A stretch of DNA of 64,000 nucleotides from Nostoc sp. ATCC 53789 (GTDB lineage: Bacteria; Cyanobacteriota; Cyanobacteriia; Cyanobacteriales; Nostocaceae). Position numbers and translations under genes: made by a program. Positions 42,290-52,159 of the stretch are shown here, piece after piece. Numbering within the stretch: position 1 is the stretch's first letter; each line of letters starts with the position of its first letter. The stretch is taken from positions 2,914,001-2,978,000 of the forward strand of contig NZ_CP046703.1 in NCBI RefSeq assembly GCF_009873495.1, read 5' to 3'. The notes below the pieces were generated by a model. That model ran no database searches, had not been told where the DNA came from, and saw only the letters and a program-made list of their open reading frames with translations.

Positions 42290-42380
42290 TTATGATAATG
42301 AGAATACTTTAGAAGGTAAAGATTGTATAATCTACTCCCTGCAAGACTTGGTTCCTCGATCTAATTATCATTATCATAAG
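42290..42380. promoter_or_regulatory. Paired Fur-box-like palindromic halves
   Basis: The left copy tatgataatgagaat and the right copy attatcattatcata (reverse complement tatgataatgataat) resemble the Fur consensus of repeated GATAAT hexamers. They are mutually inverted about 60 bp apart, so they could also be the ends of a ~90-bp inverted-repeat element. They lie ~370 bp before the beta-helix gene. Confidence 0.4.
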
Positions 42381-42750
42381 AATTATTTAAGTAAAATAAC
42401 TGTTTAATGACAGATATACTATCTTAACTACAGATACCGCGTATACACAGTAGAATGATGTCCAATTGGAAATGATGTCATTTGTACGGTTGGTTAGTGT
42501 CCATTAATGGGATGACTCTGCATACTGAAAACTTTTCAGTAATTTTACCAGATGGCTGCCTTTTTTTAACACTACTTAGAAAGACATTTCAGCAATTTTT
42601 GCGTGGAAATGCTCAGGTGTAAACCTGATAAACCGTTTATAAACTTACAAATGGCAGTTACACGACCGTATCCAATACTGACTTACTGACCAAGGCTAGA
42701 GTTACTGACCGTTGACGATTCAGTTTTTGCAATATACCCTATTTTTCCCT

Positions 42751-44133
42751 ATGATGATTCATGGTTTAGGCTTTCTCAGTTTAAGTGCATCTCTTGTACT
42801 CCCCTGGGCGTTAACAGGTCTGGTTCAAGGACAGAGAATAACAGAGTCTTTAGTTAAAGACGTTCGTCAGTTATCCACCGATCAAAGCACACCACTACCA
42901 AGTCGCAAGCTGATCAGCCAGGCTACAACTACAACATACTATGTTAGTGGTAGCGGAAGCGACAAAAATAGCGGACTCACTCCGTCATCTGCCTTTAGGA
43001 CAATTCAAAGAGCAGCAGACCTAACTAGTCCTGGCACTACAGTACTGATCATGGACGGAGTATACAAGAATAGTAACCCCAATGGCTCAGTACTAGTAAT
43101 TAAACGCTCTGGAACGGCAAATTCATGGATTACCTATAAGGCATATCCTGGAGATAAGCCAAAAATCCAGCACAATGGATGGAATGGAATTTCCATTGAG
43201 AATGGAGCCTCATATATTGAGGTAAATGGTCTGGAGGTTGCAGGGAACAATACCAATATAACCCTGAGTTATGCGTTGAGTCAGAAGTATAATACATCTA
43301 ACCCACTGACGAGTGGAAACTGCATAAACACAGATGGACGAAAAAATGGTCGTTCCCACCACATACGTATTCTCAACAACAAGGTACATGATTGTGGTGG
43401 TGGGGGTATTTCAGTTATTGAATCGGACTATGTAACAGTGGACAACAACGAGGTATATAATAATGCCTGGTACTCACCATACGGGGCTAGTGGCATTTCA
43501 CTGCTCAACAATTGGAATTATGATAATAACCAGAACTATAGGATGTATGTTACCAGAAACAAAGTCTACAACAATCAAATGTTTGTTCCCTGGTATTACA
43601 ATGGAAAGTTCCAAGACGGTAATGGTATTATTGTTGATAAGTCACGAGATAATGGGTATCAAGGACGTACTTTGATTGCCAACAATATCTCATATAAAAA
43701 TGGTGGTACGGGCATTCATACTTTTTCAAGCGACCATGTGGATATTGTCCACAACACAGTTTATCTGAATAACCAGACTAAGGAAATTACTCACGGGCAA
43801 ATCATGAGTAATTATTCAGGTGATGTCAAGGTTATCAATAACATCATTTATGCTGCGCCTAACAAAACAATAAGTACGAATAATAAAAGTACCAACACTA
43901 CTTTTAACTACAACCTCTACAACAACAATGGTTCTCGTGCAGTTTCTGTGGGACCTAACGATATTATGGCAGATCCACAATTTGTAAATGCCTCAGGTGG
44001 TGACTTTAGAATAAAGGGGACTAGTCGGGCCATCAATAATGGTTTTAAGTGGAATAATTTGAAAAATGATTATTTTGGTAAACCTCGTCCTGTTGGTGCT
44101 GGATATGATATTGGGGCACACGAATATCAGTAA
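42751..44133 (+). CDS. Secreted right-handed parallel beta-helix protein
   Basis: A 460-residue protein starting at ATG 42751 (MMIHGLGFLSLSASLVL); a TTG at 42712 would add 13 residues. A signal peptide ends near LVQGQ. Residues ~70 onward form a pectate-lyase-type beta helix with repeated coils marked by N-ladders (VNGLEVAGNNTN, IRILNNKVHDCGGGG, VTVDNNEVYNN, TLIANNISYKNG) and a DUF1565-type N-cap (YYVSGSGSDKNSGLTPSSAF). Such proteins bind, cleave or epimerise polysaccharides outside the cytoplasm. Its position inside an exopolysaccharide locus suggests it modifies that polymer. A terminator follows. Confidence 0.9.
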   Translation: MMIHGLGFLSLSASLVLPWALTGLVQGQRITESLVKDVRQLSTDQSTPLPSRKLISQATTTTYYVSGSGSDKNSGLTPSSAFRTIQRAADLTSPGTTVLIMDGVYKNSNPNGSVLVIKRSGTANSWITYKAYPGDKPKIQHNGWNGISIENGASYIEVNGLEVAGNNTNITLSYALSQKYNTSNPLTSGNCINTDGRKNGRSHHIRILNNKVHDCGGGGISVIESDYVTVDNNEVYNNAWYSPYGASGISLLNNWNYDNNQNYRMYVTRNKVYNNQMFVPWYYNGKFQDGNGIIVDKSRDNGYQGRTLIANNISYKNGGTGIHTFSSDHVDIVHNTVYLNNQTKEITHGQIMSNYSGDVKVINNIIYAAPNKTISTNNKSTNTTFNYNLYNNNGSRAVSVGPNDIMADPQFVNASGGDFRIKGTSRAINNGFKWNNLKNDYFGKPRPVGAGYDIGAHEYQ

Positions 44134-44212
44134 CCGTAATATTGTGTCCTGAAATCTACACCCAACAATCTACAACACATAGTTCTGTCAGGCTGAAGTC
44201 TAGAGTTATACA

Positions 44213-44253
44213 AAACAATAAGCCTACCTTTGAAAGTAGGCTTATTGTTTTTT
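44213..44253 (+). terminator. Rho-independent terminator of the beta-helix gene
   Basis: A 15-bp perfect stem: aaacaataagcctac (44213-44227) and gtaggcttattgttt (44236-44250), eight-base loop, then T residues to 44253. The rest of 44134-44423 shows nothing. Confidence 0.9.
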
Positions 44254-44423
44254 GGCTAAATAATTAAACAGATATGATACAAGTATCCCAACAGAATTAA
44301 TTATTGATGTTTTACTAGGCAAGAATTTCAGCCAAGTTATGTGTAATTAATCCTCTACTATTATTTACCAGTTATGGTATTAAATTAACTGGTAAGACAA
44401 AATCCTAATTTATTTAACTTAAT

Positions 44424-46670
44424 TTATACAGAGGTTTTGTCCGGAATACGTTTTTTTAGCTTTGTCTCTTTTGCCAAATCTTGATGAGTAAAGTATTGTT
44501 TAACATGGTTGAAATAACTACTAGATTCATTTTTATCAATGATACCATTCACAACTAAACCTAATACGTTGTGACTTGATCTCTCTAGCATTTCTTGAGC
44601 GGCAGATGCACTGTTAGAATCAATTACCCCAGGTCGAGCGACTAACAAAATCCCATCAGTCATTTGGCTTATAGTCAAAGCATCGGCTGCCAAAAGCAAG
44701 GGAGGAGCATCAATAATTACAAAATCATATTTATATTGAGATGAAAAACTTTCAATTAGCGATGCCATCCGCTTTGAGTCAAGCAAAGCAAGTGGATTGG
44801 GAGGTCTAGAGCCAGCAGTTAAGACATCAAGATTATCCATTACTTTAGATAAAGCAACATCAAATTCAGTCTGACCTATAAGAACTTCACTCAAGCCATC
44901 TGCATTACTTACTTCCCACAGATGATGCTGAGAAGGAACTCGCATATCTGCATCTATTAGTAAAACTCGACGTCCTAATTGAGCGATCGCTGTTGCCAAA
45001 TTAGCTGAAACTGTAGACTTGCCTTCTTTAGGAACTGCGCTAGTTACCACAATAGTTTTCAGCACTTTATCTGAACTCAGGAATTTCAGATTTGCTTGAA
45101 TCATTCTGTACATTTCGCTAGTTAAAGAGTAAGGCGTATCTCTGACAGCAATTGTTTGATTTATTGATTCTGCGTTTGAATAACGGGAGCGAATCTTTTT
45201 AACAGACAAAGGCACAATGCCTAACAAAGTATATCTAAATATATCTCTGATTTCTTGAAGGGTTTTCAGAGATCTATCTCTCATACCTAGAACAAGAACT
45301 GTTGTAGTAGCCAAGAATAAACCGAACATTACTCCTAGCACTAAAACAATAATTTTTTTGCTTTCTACCGGCTTATCTGGCACTATAGCCTGAGCAATAA
45401 TCCGCGAGCTGGCTGTATTTGTATTCTCAACTAACTGTAATTCTTGAACCTTTTTTAACAGAGTTTGATATGTTGATTCTGCGACTTCAACTTTTCGTTC
45501 TAACTCCCTCTGATTTTGTGCTAGTTGGGGTATGAGTTTAACGCGCTTTTCGTATATAGAACGGGAGTTATATAAAGAGGAGAGTCTTTTTGCTAAACCA
45601 ATGCGCTGTATTTCTGACTGCAGAAAATTTTGGATCAGGTTTTGTCTTAGTTCTCCAATCTGTAATAGGTTCTGTGAAACTTCTGTTTTATTGCCAACAG
45701 TCTGACCAATTTGCTGTTGTAAGAGAGATTTTAAGCTAGCTTTCTTTGCTTCTAAGTTAACAACTACAGGGTTGTCATCTAGGAAACGGCTACGCTCAAT
45801 TGCCAGCTGTCGGTCAGTTTCTTGAAGTTGTGCAAGAACTCCCTGCACTGCCGGTGACTGACTGATGGCACTCACAGCGATCGCTTCCTGAGAATTTAGC
45901 TCTACTTTCTGGCGCAGTTCATTGGTTTGGGCGTTTACCTCATCCAGCTGAGCCTTAACAGTATTCATCTCATTGTCTAGATTTCCAATAGTTGAAACAG
46001 CTGACTTTGTCTCCTCTGACAGGTCTGCTATCTGATACTTCTGTTTAAATATACGTAGTGCTACTTCTGTATTATTAACAACTTCTTGAGTTTTAGGAAG
46101 CTGCCTGGCAATAAATTGACGAGTTGCTGCCGCCTCAGAGCGATTTGTCAGAATATCATTATCTAAATAAAGACTCATTATTGTGTTGACCACTGCTGCT
46201 GATTGTTCGGGGTCAGGGCTGGTATAGCTAATTCGCAATACATCTGTTGCACTAACAATTTTCAGGGTCAAAGATTTCCGCAGCTTTTCTACTTCTAGAG
46301 GTTTACCTTCTTTATCTTTCAGTTGTAGCTTATCTATTGTCCTCTGCAATAAAGCAGGGGAAGAAATAACTTCTATCTGAGTGTTTATCGGATTTTGAGT
46401 TGCTAGCAGTGATTTTAAATCCCCTGCATCTCCTCCTTCTGTATTACTAGGCAAAAGGCTAGATCCTACTACTTTAAAAGAAGGAATTCTAAATAATAGT
46501 TTTCCTTCGGCTTCATAGGATGGCTTCATAAATTGTGTAGCTATAGCACTGAGAATAACTGTAGCTGTAAATATCGCAGCAGCAGGTAGCCACCATCGTT
46601 TCAATATGAATAGGTAACGACTGAGGTCTAAATCAATAGATTCTCTAGATTCCGTAGATTTTTCTGACAT
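44424..46670 (-). CDS. Wzc-like polysaccharide co-polymerase / tyrosine autokinase
   Basis: A 748-residue BY-kinase fusion, start at ATG 46670 preceded by GGGAAGA; a TTG 12 bases upstream would translate the ribosome-binding site itself. The N-terminal Wzz domain has membrane helices at about 28-48 and 432-455, with a long periplasmic coiled coil between. The C-terminal kinase has Walker A in TSAVPKEGKSTVSANLA (about 545), Walker A' LLIDADMRVPS and Walker B FVIIDAPPLLLAADA. The usual C-terminal tyrosine cluster is weak (a few Tyr in SSSYFNHVKQYF). It controls chain length and export with the Wza-like protein. First gene in a minus-strand group. Confidence 0.94.
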   Translation of the reverse strand: MSEKSTESRESIDLDLSRYLFILKRWWLPAAAIFTATVILSAIATQFMKPSYEAEGKLLFRIPSFKVVGSSLLPSNTEGGDAGDLKSLLATQNPINTQIEVISSPALLQRTIDKLQLKDKEGKPLEVEKLRKSLTLKIVSATDVLRISYTSPDPEQSAAVVNTIMSLYLDNDILTNRSEAAATRQFIARQLPKTQEVVNNTEVALRIFKQKYQIADLSEETKSAVSTIGNLDNEMNTVKAQLDEVNAQTNELRQKVELNSQEAIAVSAISQSPAVQGVLAQLQETDRQLAIERSRFLDDNPVVVNLEAKKASLKSLLQQQIGQTVGNKTEVSQNLLQIGELRQNLIQNFLQSEIQRIGLAKRLSSLYNSRSIYEKRVKLIPQLAQNQRELERKVEVAESTYQTLLKKVQELQLVENTNTASSRIIAQAIVPDKPVESKKIIVLVLGVMFGLFLATTTVLVLGMRDRSLKTLQEIRDIFRYTLLGIVPLSVKKIRSRYSNAESINQTIAVRDTPYSLTSEMYRMIQANLKFLSSDKVLKTIVVTSAVPKEGKSTVSANLATAIAQLGRRVLLIDADMRVPSQHHLWEVSNADGLSEVLIGQTEFDVALSKVMDNLDVLTAGSRPPNPLALLDSKRMASLIESFSSQYKYDFVIIDAPPLLLAADALTISQMTDGILLVARPGVIDSNSASAAQEMLERSSHNVLGLVVNGIIDKNESSSYFNHVKQYFTHQDLAKETKLKKRIPDKTSV

Positions 46671-46829
46671 AAATCTTCCCAAATACAGATATTAAGTAAG
46701 AAACTAAAAAAGACTTAGAGAATGCACAAACCACTGCAATTGACAAGAATGATGCGATTTGACAATATGACAATAGTATAGACTATCTAAGTTATAAATT
46801 TAGTTCCCATTGTCGCACAACAATGCCAA

Positions 46830-48023
46830 CTAGCTTTGCCAAATCTTATCATAAGCCTCTAACAATTTCGGAGCTTGATATTGCCATTCAAGAATCTTCT
46901 CCATTCTCAGTCGTCCCTCGGCTCCTATCTTTTCTCTTAGTTCAGGAGAATCTAGAAGCTCTAGAATTTTCTCAGCAAATTCAACCTCATCATTAGGCTT
47001 TGCATAAAGAGATGCTTCCTGTGCAGAACGTCTTCCCTCTCGCAAATCAAACTGGACAATTGCTTTTCCCATCGCCATGTATTCGAGGATTTTATTCATG
47101 GTGCAGTTTTCGTTATAAGCAGATGTTGGGGAGGGTTCTACACAAACGTCACAACTGGAAAGCCTTTCTAAAAGTTCCTCCCCTTGCTTAAACCCTGTAA
47201 ATTCTACAAACTCACTCACTCCTAACTCTCTGGATAAAACTTTAAGTTTTTCGGCTGCTGGTCCACTACCAATCAACATAAAGTGAATATCTTGGCGATT
47301 TTTTTTCTGGGTAATATAATATACTATTCTCAGAAGATAATCAATTCCCTCTGGTTCACCCATGACACCCATATATCCTATCAAGTGCTTCTTACCTCTA
47401 CGATAATTCGGATTTGGGGGCATTCGGTGAAAACGGGAAAGGTCAGGCGCACTACGAACTACAAAGACCTTCTCCGGTTTCTTGTGCCCACGGGTAAGAG
47501 CTACCTCTCGGTGCGACTCGTTCGTTGAAATTACTATGTCTGCTGTGGCATAGGTCAAGCGTTCAGCCCAGCATAATCCATGATAAAAAATATCCCGCCG
47601 TTGATACTTAGCTTCATACATCTCCGGACTGAGGTCATGATGATCAAAGATAACCCAGATGCGATGAAATAATTTAAACCATACCGCTACTAAAAAAAGT
47701 AAATCCGGCGGATTACAAATATGGATAACATCAAAACCCCGCTCTCGCCATACCCGTTGAGCTAGACGGAATTGCCAATTAATCGCCCAACTATACTCTC
47801 GAAGATAACCAAGAACAGAACTTTCTTCTGGTGGTAGAGGATGACGGTAAATGTGAATTTTCTCAATAATCTCGTAAGATTTCTCAAACCCATTACCTGT
47901 TGGTGAAATTACGCTAACTTCATACCCAGCTTTTTGCAAAGTAGTTGCTTCCATCCATACCCGCCGATCAAAGGGAACTGGCAGATTTTCAACGATAATT
48001 AGTACTTTTTTAGGTAATGCCAT
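46830..48023 (-). CDS. Glycosyltransferase family 4
   Basis: A 397-residue GT-B glycosyltransferase: N-terminal VLIIVENLPVPFDRRVWMEA, a nucleotide-sugar-binding C-terminal half with LIGYMGVMGEPEGIDYLL, GSGPAAEKL and the glutamate region CVEPSPTSAYNENC / ILEYMAMGKAIV. It probably adds one sugar to the lipid-linked repeat unit at the cytoplasmic face. Donor and acceptor are not predictable. Member of the EPS operon-like run; spacer of 162 bp to the next glycosyltransferase. Confidence 0.92.
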   Translation of the reverse strand: MALPKKVLIIVENLPVPFDRRVWMEATTLQKAGYEVSVISPTGNGFEKSYEIIEKIHIYRHPLPPEESSVLGYLREYSWAINWQFRLAQRVWRERGFDVIHICNPPDLLFLVAVWFKLFHRIWVIFDHHDLSPEMYEAKYQRRDIFYHGLCWAERLTYATADIVISTNESHREVALTRGHKKPEKVFVVRSAPDLSRFHRMPPNPNYRRGKKHLIGYMGVMGEPEGIDYLLRIVYYITQKKNRQDIHFMLIGSGPAAEKLKVLSRELGVSEFVEFTGFKQGEELLERLSSCDVCVEPSPTSAYNENCTMNKILEYMAMGKAIVQFDLREGRRSAQEASLYAKPNDEVEFAEKILELLDSPELREKIGAEGRLRMEKILEWQYQAPKLLEAYDKIWQS

Positions 48024-48185
48024 AATAATCTCAACTATTAATCAGTTTAGTAAAACACTGACTTGTCAATTCTAAAATCTGCCTTTTTTGGGTAAATTTT
48101 AGTCATACCTGGTGAAACTGGGCTGAATAAACCGCAGGTCTGCATTTTTATAGTTTTCTGTTTTGCAGTTGCTAGATTTATCATT

Positions 48186-49262
48186 TCAACTTAACACTGA
48201 ACGATATAAATCAAGAAAAGAAATCCAGTGATTTTTGATATCAAGATGAAAAACACTTTTTCTCGCTTTAGATCCTAGAGAGAGCCTCAAATCCTCATTT
48301 TCAATCAAAGACCTAATAGCATCTGATAGCTGCTCAACACTTCCTGGATTAACAATTAATCCATTTTCAGATTGAGTAACTATCTCAGGTATGCCTCCTA
48401 CTGGTGTAACTATGACTGGTAATTCCCAAGCCATTGCCTCTAGCATTGCTAGTGGGAGACCTTCGTTATAAGAGGGCAACACAAAAACATCTGCCTTACT
48501 TAAAAGAATATCACGTTCATCTGACCCTATCCAACCAGGCAATTGTATATAGTTTTGTAGATTTAAAGTCGTAATTAAATTGCGTGCCTCTTCTATGTCT
48601 CCATCTCCTGCCATAATCAGACTTGATCTGGTTTTATATTCAGTAGGCAAAAAAGAAAAAGCTTTGATCAAATCAAATGCTCCTTTCCGTTGACCAATTC
48701 GTCCTAAAAAAAGTAAGTTAACTTTTGCAGAAACTGAACGGTGTGGAACTTCAGGAGGAAATTTTACTGGATTGTAAAAAACTACAACTTGTTCAGGTTT
48801 AAGACCAAGATTTTCTATATAGAAACTTTTCCAACTTTCCGATAATACAATTAAGCGTTGACACTTACAAAATATCCAACTTAGCAATTTCTGTATCCAG
48901 TTAGCAAGTCCAGCATAGAAAAGATGAAATTGACTACCATGAGCGTGTAGAATTATCGGTTTGTTAAATAGCCAAGCTAAAAGTGTCATAATTGCTTGCC
49001 GTAAAACACTGCCGCGTTGTGAAATTTCAAGTTGAACAATATCAACTTCTTCTGCTCTTAATATCCATATAAATTTCCATATAGCTTTCAAAAACACCAT
49101 TGTTTTCAGTGCTATAGATCCGTCTTCATGAGTGATAATATGATATATCTGAATTTCAGAAGGAGCATATTCTAAAAAAAGCTTCTCATAACCAGAAATG
49201 CCACCCTGTTGGAGTAAACTAGGACCTAACATGATAATCTTGAGAGTATTAGTTCGGGACAT
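48186..49262 (-). CDS. Glycosyltransferase family 4
   Basis: A 358-residue GT4 enzyme: IIMLGPSLLQQGGISGYEKL at the N-terminus, then VNLLFLGRIGQRKGAFDLIK, IMAGDGDIEEA and the donor-binding glutamates in VLPSYNEGLPLAMLEAMAWE, followed by TPVGGIPEIV. This is the retaining fold of wall or capsule sugar transferases. The substrate is unknown. A 334-bp spacer with no recognised signal follows on its 5' side. Confidence 0.93.
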   Translation of the reverse strand: MSRTNTLKIIMLGPSLLQQGGISGYEKLFLEYAPSEIQIYHIITHEDGSIALKTMVFLKAIWKFIWILRAEEVDIVQLEISQRGSVLRQAIMTLLAWLFNKPIILHAHGSQFHLFYAGLANWIQKLLSWIFCKCQRLIVLSESWKSFYIENLGLKPEQVVVFYNPVKFPPEVPHRSVSAKVNLLFLGRIGQRKGAFDLIKAFSFLPTEYKTRSSLIMAGDGDIEEARNLITTLNLQNYIQLPGWIGSDERDILLSKADVFVLPSYNEGLPLAMLEAMAWELPVIVTPVGGIPEIVTQSENGLIVNPGSVEQLSDAIRSLIENEDLRLSLGSKARKSVFHLDIKNHWISFLDLYRSVLS

Positions 49263-49596
49263 AGGCTGTAATTTTGAAATAAGTTGGTATATCTTTGATT
49301 AATATATCACCGAAATAATCACAGTTTATTGTTTGATTTTCTCTGAGTCAAATCGATGCGTAACTTACTTCAACATATTAGTACATCTGTAGGTAGAGTA
49401 TCTACGCCTAAAATATTTTCAATAAAAATACGATTATTTTTTGGTTAATTTGAGGTAAAAATATATTGGTTTACAGCTTTATGAATTTAACTCTATCTGT
49501 ACATAATTTTTGTAAAACTTACAAAAATATTTTGTTTGAGTTAAAATTTATTAATCAATAAATTTATATTTAAATCACTCCATCTTCTCTACAACT
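49263..49596. other. 334-bp AT-rich spacer in the EPS locus
   Basis: I see no gene, repeat or terminator. A weak gtaga/tctac inverted pair near 49396 is too short to call. Confidence 0.5.
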
Positions 49597-50832
49597 CTAT
49601 ATTGATTCTAGTTTTAGAGATTCGCGTGCGTAGTAAAGTTGACTTGACAATATCGCTGCTACATAAAGTACCCATTCCATACTATTTTGAACTAGCAATG
49701 TACTTTCAGTTAGATTTGAAAGAATCATAAATGTAAGATAAACTAAGAGCCATATACTTTCGGATGTTTGATTCCGCCGGATTAAATATATCGCTTTAAA
49801 TAAATTAATAACGAACCCAATTATAAAAACCAAGAATCCTAATAGACCCAATGATAGCCAAAGATCCAGAAACCCATTATGAGCATTAGGAGCGTCCCAT
49901 TGTACCGTTTGTAAAACAATAGAAGATTCACTACTCTGCTCCCAGAATACTCCATAGCCATATCCTAACCATGGTTTTTTTCCAATCATCTCCAATACAA
50001 CAGGCCATAATTCTGCGCGTCCGGTGAGTGTTGCGTCTTTACCTACTAAGCCTAAAATCGAATCACCTTGTGAGATGAACCAGTAATAAAAAGCTATACT
50101 CAATGTTGATATAAACGTCAGAAAAGGTATAAATACTTTGTATTCTAAATGTAAAATTCGACAATACACAATAAAAGCTACTGTGATGATTATAAAATTT
50201 AATAGTGATGTTGCTGATTGGGATAATAATATAAGTACTCCAGAAGTAATATAGCCAAGCCATAAAACCCAACGATTTTCTTTACCAGTAATGGCAAGGA
50301 ATAAAAATATTGCCGCACTAAGTACAAATCTCTTGCCCAGAACATTTTTGGTTGGGAATATTCCTCTCCAACTATTAAATGCAGGATCGATTCCAATTTG
50401 TGGTAAAAATATAACAAATAATAAACACATTACTATTGAGACGGCAAGCATATATGCACATAGCTTTAGCTGCTGTTTTAAGGTGTAGCGTGAAGCTAAA
50501 TAAAGTCCAAAGATAGTTGTTCCTGACAGACCAATGACGCGACGCACGGTAATGTCTGGATCTAAGGACCAAAAAATAGAAAGTGCAGAAACTCCAATCA
50601 GCAACCAAATAAACTTATCTTTGCTAAAAGCATAAGTAACTTTCTTCCAACGTAGAGCAATCAATGAAAGGCTGACTATATATGTAAGAGTATAAAGTAA
50701 TCGAAATGTAATTCTATCTCCTTCTTTTACAGTAAAGCCATCAGTCAAAAAACCATCTAGCGGGGTTCCTGAATATAGCATCAAGGAAGTAAATGTAAAT
50801 ATTTGTTCAGCAGAAATTAAAAATTTCCTCAT
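49597..50832 (-). CDS. O-antigen ligase / Wzy-like polymerase
   Basis: A 411-residue membrane protein with about 11-12 helices and the Wzy_C/O-antigen ligase signature: a large periplasmic loop (GKDATLTGRAELWPVVLEMI) followed by GYGYGVFWEQS and NAHNGFLDLWLSLGLLGF, which contains the conserved histidine. Such proteins polymerise repeat units or ligate them to a carrier outside the cytoplasmic membrane. With the flippase at 52160 it makes this a Wzx/Wzy-dependent pathway. Confidence 0.9.
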   Translation of the reverse strand: MRKFLISAEQIFTFTSLMLYSGTPLDGFLTDGFTVKEGDRITFRLLYTLTYIVSLSLIALRWKKVTYAFSKDKFIWLLIGVSALSIFWSLDPDITVRRVIGLSGTTIFGLYLASRYTLKQQLKLCAYMLAVSIVMCLLFVIFLPQIGIDPAFNSWRGIFPTKNVLGKRFVLSAAIFLFLAITGKENRWVLWLGYITSGVLILLSQSATSLLNFIIITVAFIVYCRILHLEYKVFIPFLTFISTLSIAFYYWFISQGDSILGLVGKDATLTGRAELWPVVLEMIGKKPWLGYGYGVFWEQSSESSIVLQTVQWDAPNAHNGFLDLWLSLGLLGFLVFIIGFVINLFKAIYLIRRNQTSESIWLLVYLTFMILSNLTESTLLVQNSMEWVLYVAAILSSQLYYARESLKLESI

Positions 50833-50995
50833 TTTTTATAACTTATAATATTTATTATTGTGTATACATACAAAAAATATATTAAGCAAGTCAGAAATTC
50901 GTGGTTGATAGTCTCAGTTTATTTGGGCAAATACTTTTTTATTCGATGAGTTATTATTATGTTCGTTAAATGCCGATTAAGTAAGTATATTTTTA

Positions 50996-52093
50996 CTAAT
51001 GTATAATTTTCATGGTTTTTTGATAAACTTCCACGGTTTGAACAGCAATATTTGACCAATTTAAATCTTGCTGGCAACGAGCTAGTGCCGCAGTTTGCAT
51101 TTTTTGTTGTAAGTCGCGATCGCTTAACAAACAAACGATGGCATCAGATAGGGCTTGAGCATCACGTGGTGGAACTAATAACCCATCCTTTTTATGCTGA
51201 ACTATCTCACTCAATCCCCCTATATCAGAAGCTACAACCAGCGTTCCCATTCCATAAGATAAAGCTGCTACACCACTTTGAGACGCTTCAATGTATGGTA
51301 GAACTGTTAGTGTGCTACGTTGAAATAGATTACCTACTTCTTCAAGAGAGATTAGTCTATTGATAATCTCGTAGCGGTTCTCATCATAACCATTAGGGAA
51401 ATACTGGTTGATATTTTCTCCTTTTCCAGCAATAATCAGCTTGACTTGAGGTACACGTTCAGCAATTAAGGGCATAGCCTCAAGCAAATATTTCAATCCT
51501 TTATAGGGCCAGATGCGTCCAAAAAATAGCAATGTATTTGGATCGCGAGGCTGATTATTGCGATCGCCCCGGCGCTTATACAGACTGCCAAGTTCACCAT
51601 GTGGTATGACATTGACTCGCCCTTCAGGTAAATTAAATTTTTCAATTAGAATCTTTTTTAGTTGATCAGTATGGACAATCAATTGTTGGGAACGATAGAA
51701 GGCAATACGCCGAGTATACTCTGAACCAAATACAGCCACCTTATCTCCTGGGTGACGGAATACATCGTGGATGGTTGTTACTAGTGGTGGCATCCTGTTG
51801 AGTAACAACGTCCAATCATACCAAGGATCGTTAGTTTCTTGCACATGTAAAACATCTGGCTGTATGTCTTTGATAATACGCATCATAGCGTTCATAGACA
51901 ACACATTACGCGGGTCGCGAATCCGTGGTTTGTTAAAGCTAATGACACGGATACTGGGATCAAACGCATCACCGCATACATCTGAGAGTTTTTTCGGGTG
52001 AATTACCGTTAAATCAACATATTTAGCCAGACTATTTGCTAATTCAATGGTGTAGTCTTCAAAGCCAAAATGTAATAGGGCAACTTTAATCAT
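50996..52093 (-). CDS. Glycosyltransferase family 4
   Basis: A 365-residue GT4 enzyme: ALLHFGFEDYTIELANSLAK at the N-terminus, NTLLFFGRIWPYKGLKYLLE, LIIAGKGENI and the donor site VLPYIEASQSGVAALSYGMG then SDIGGLSEIV. In the motif the first catalytic glutamate is kept but the second (usually E in the ALEAMA block) is replaced (AALSYGMG), as in some subfamilies. It lies between the flippase and the polymerase. Confidence 0.92.
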   Translation of the reverse strand: MIKVALLHFGFEDYTIELANSLAKYVDLTVIHPKKLSDVCGDAFDPSIRVISFNKPRIRDPRNVLSMNAMMRIIKDIQPDVLHVQETNDPWYDWTLLLNRMPPLVTTIHDVFRHPGDKVAVFGSEYTRRIAFYRSQQLIVHTDQLKKILIEKFNLPEGRVNVIPHGELGSLYKRRGDRNNQPRDPNTLLFFGRIWPYKGLKYLLEAMPLIAERVPQVKLIIAGKGENINQYFPNGYDENRYEIINRLISLEEVGNLFQRSTLTVLPYIEASQSGVAALSYGMGTLVVASDIGGLSEIVQHKKDGLLVPPRDAQALSDAIVCLLSDRDLQQKMQTAALARCQQDLNWSNIAVQTVEVYQKTMKIIH

Positions 52094-52159
52094 AATTTAA
52101 ATTATATTCTTACTTATAAAACTTTGGATTGTTTGTCTGTAGAATTTTAGATTGAACAA

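Larger units (their letters stand above)
41805..42711. other. 907-bp spacer in the EPS region
   Basis: I see no gene. It contains a short MITE-like inverted repeat (41971-42037), a pair of Fur-box-like sites (42290-42306, 42362-42380) and a direct aatgatgtc pair near 42452-42480. The promoter of the beta-helix gene must be near the right end. Confidence 0.6.
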
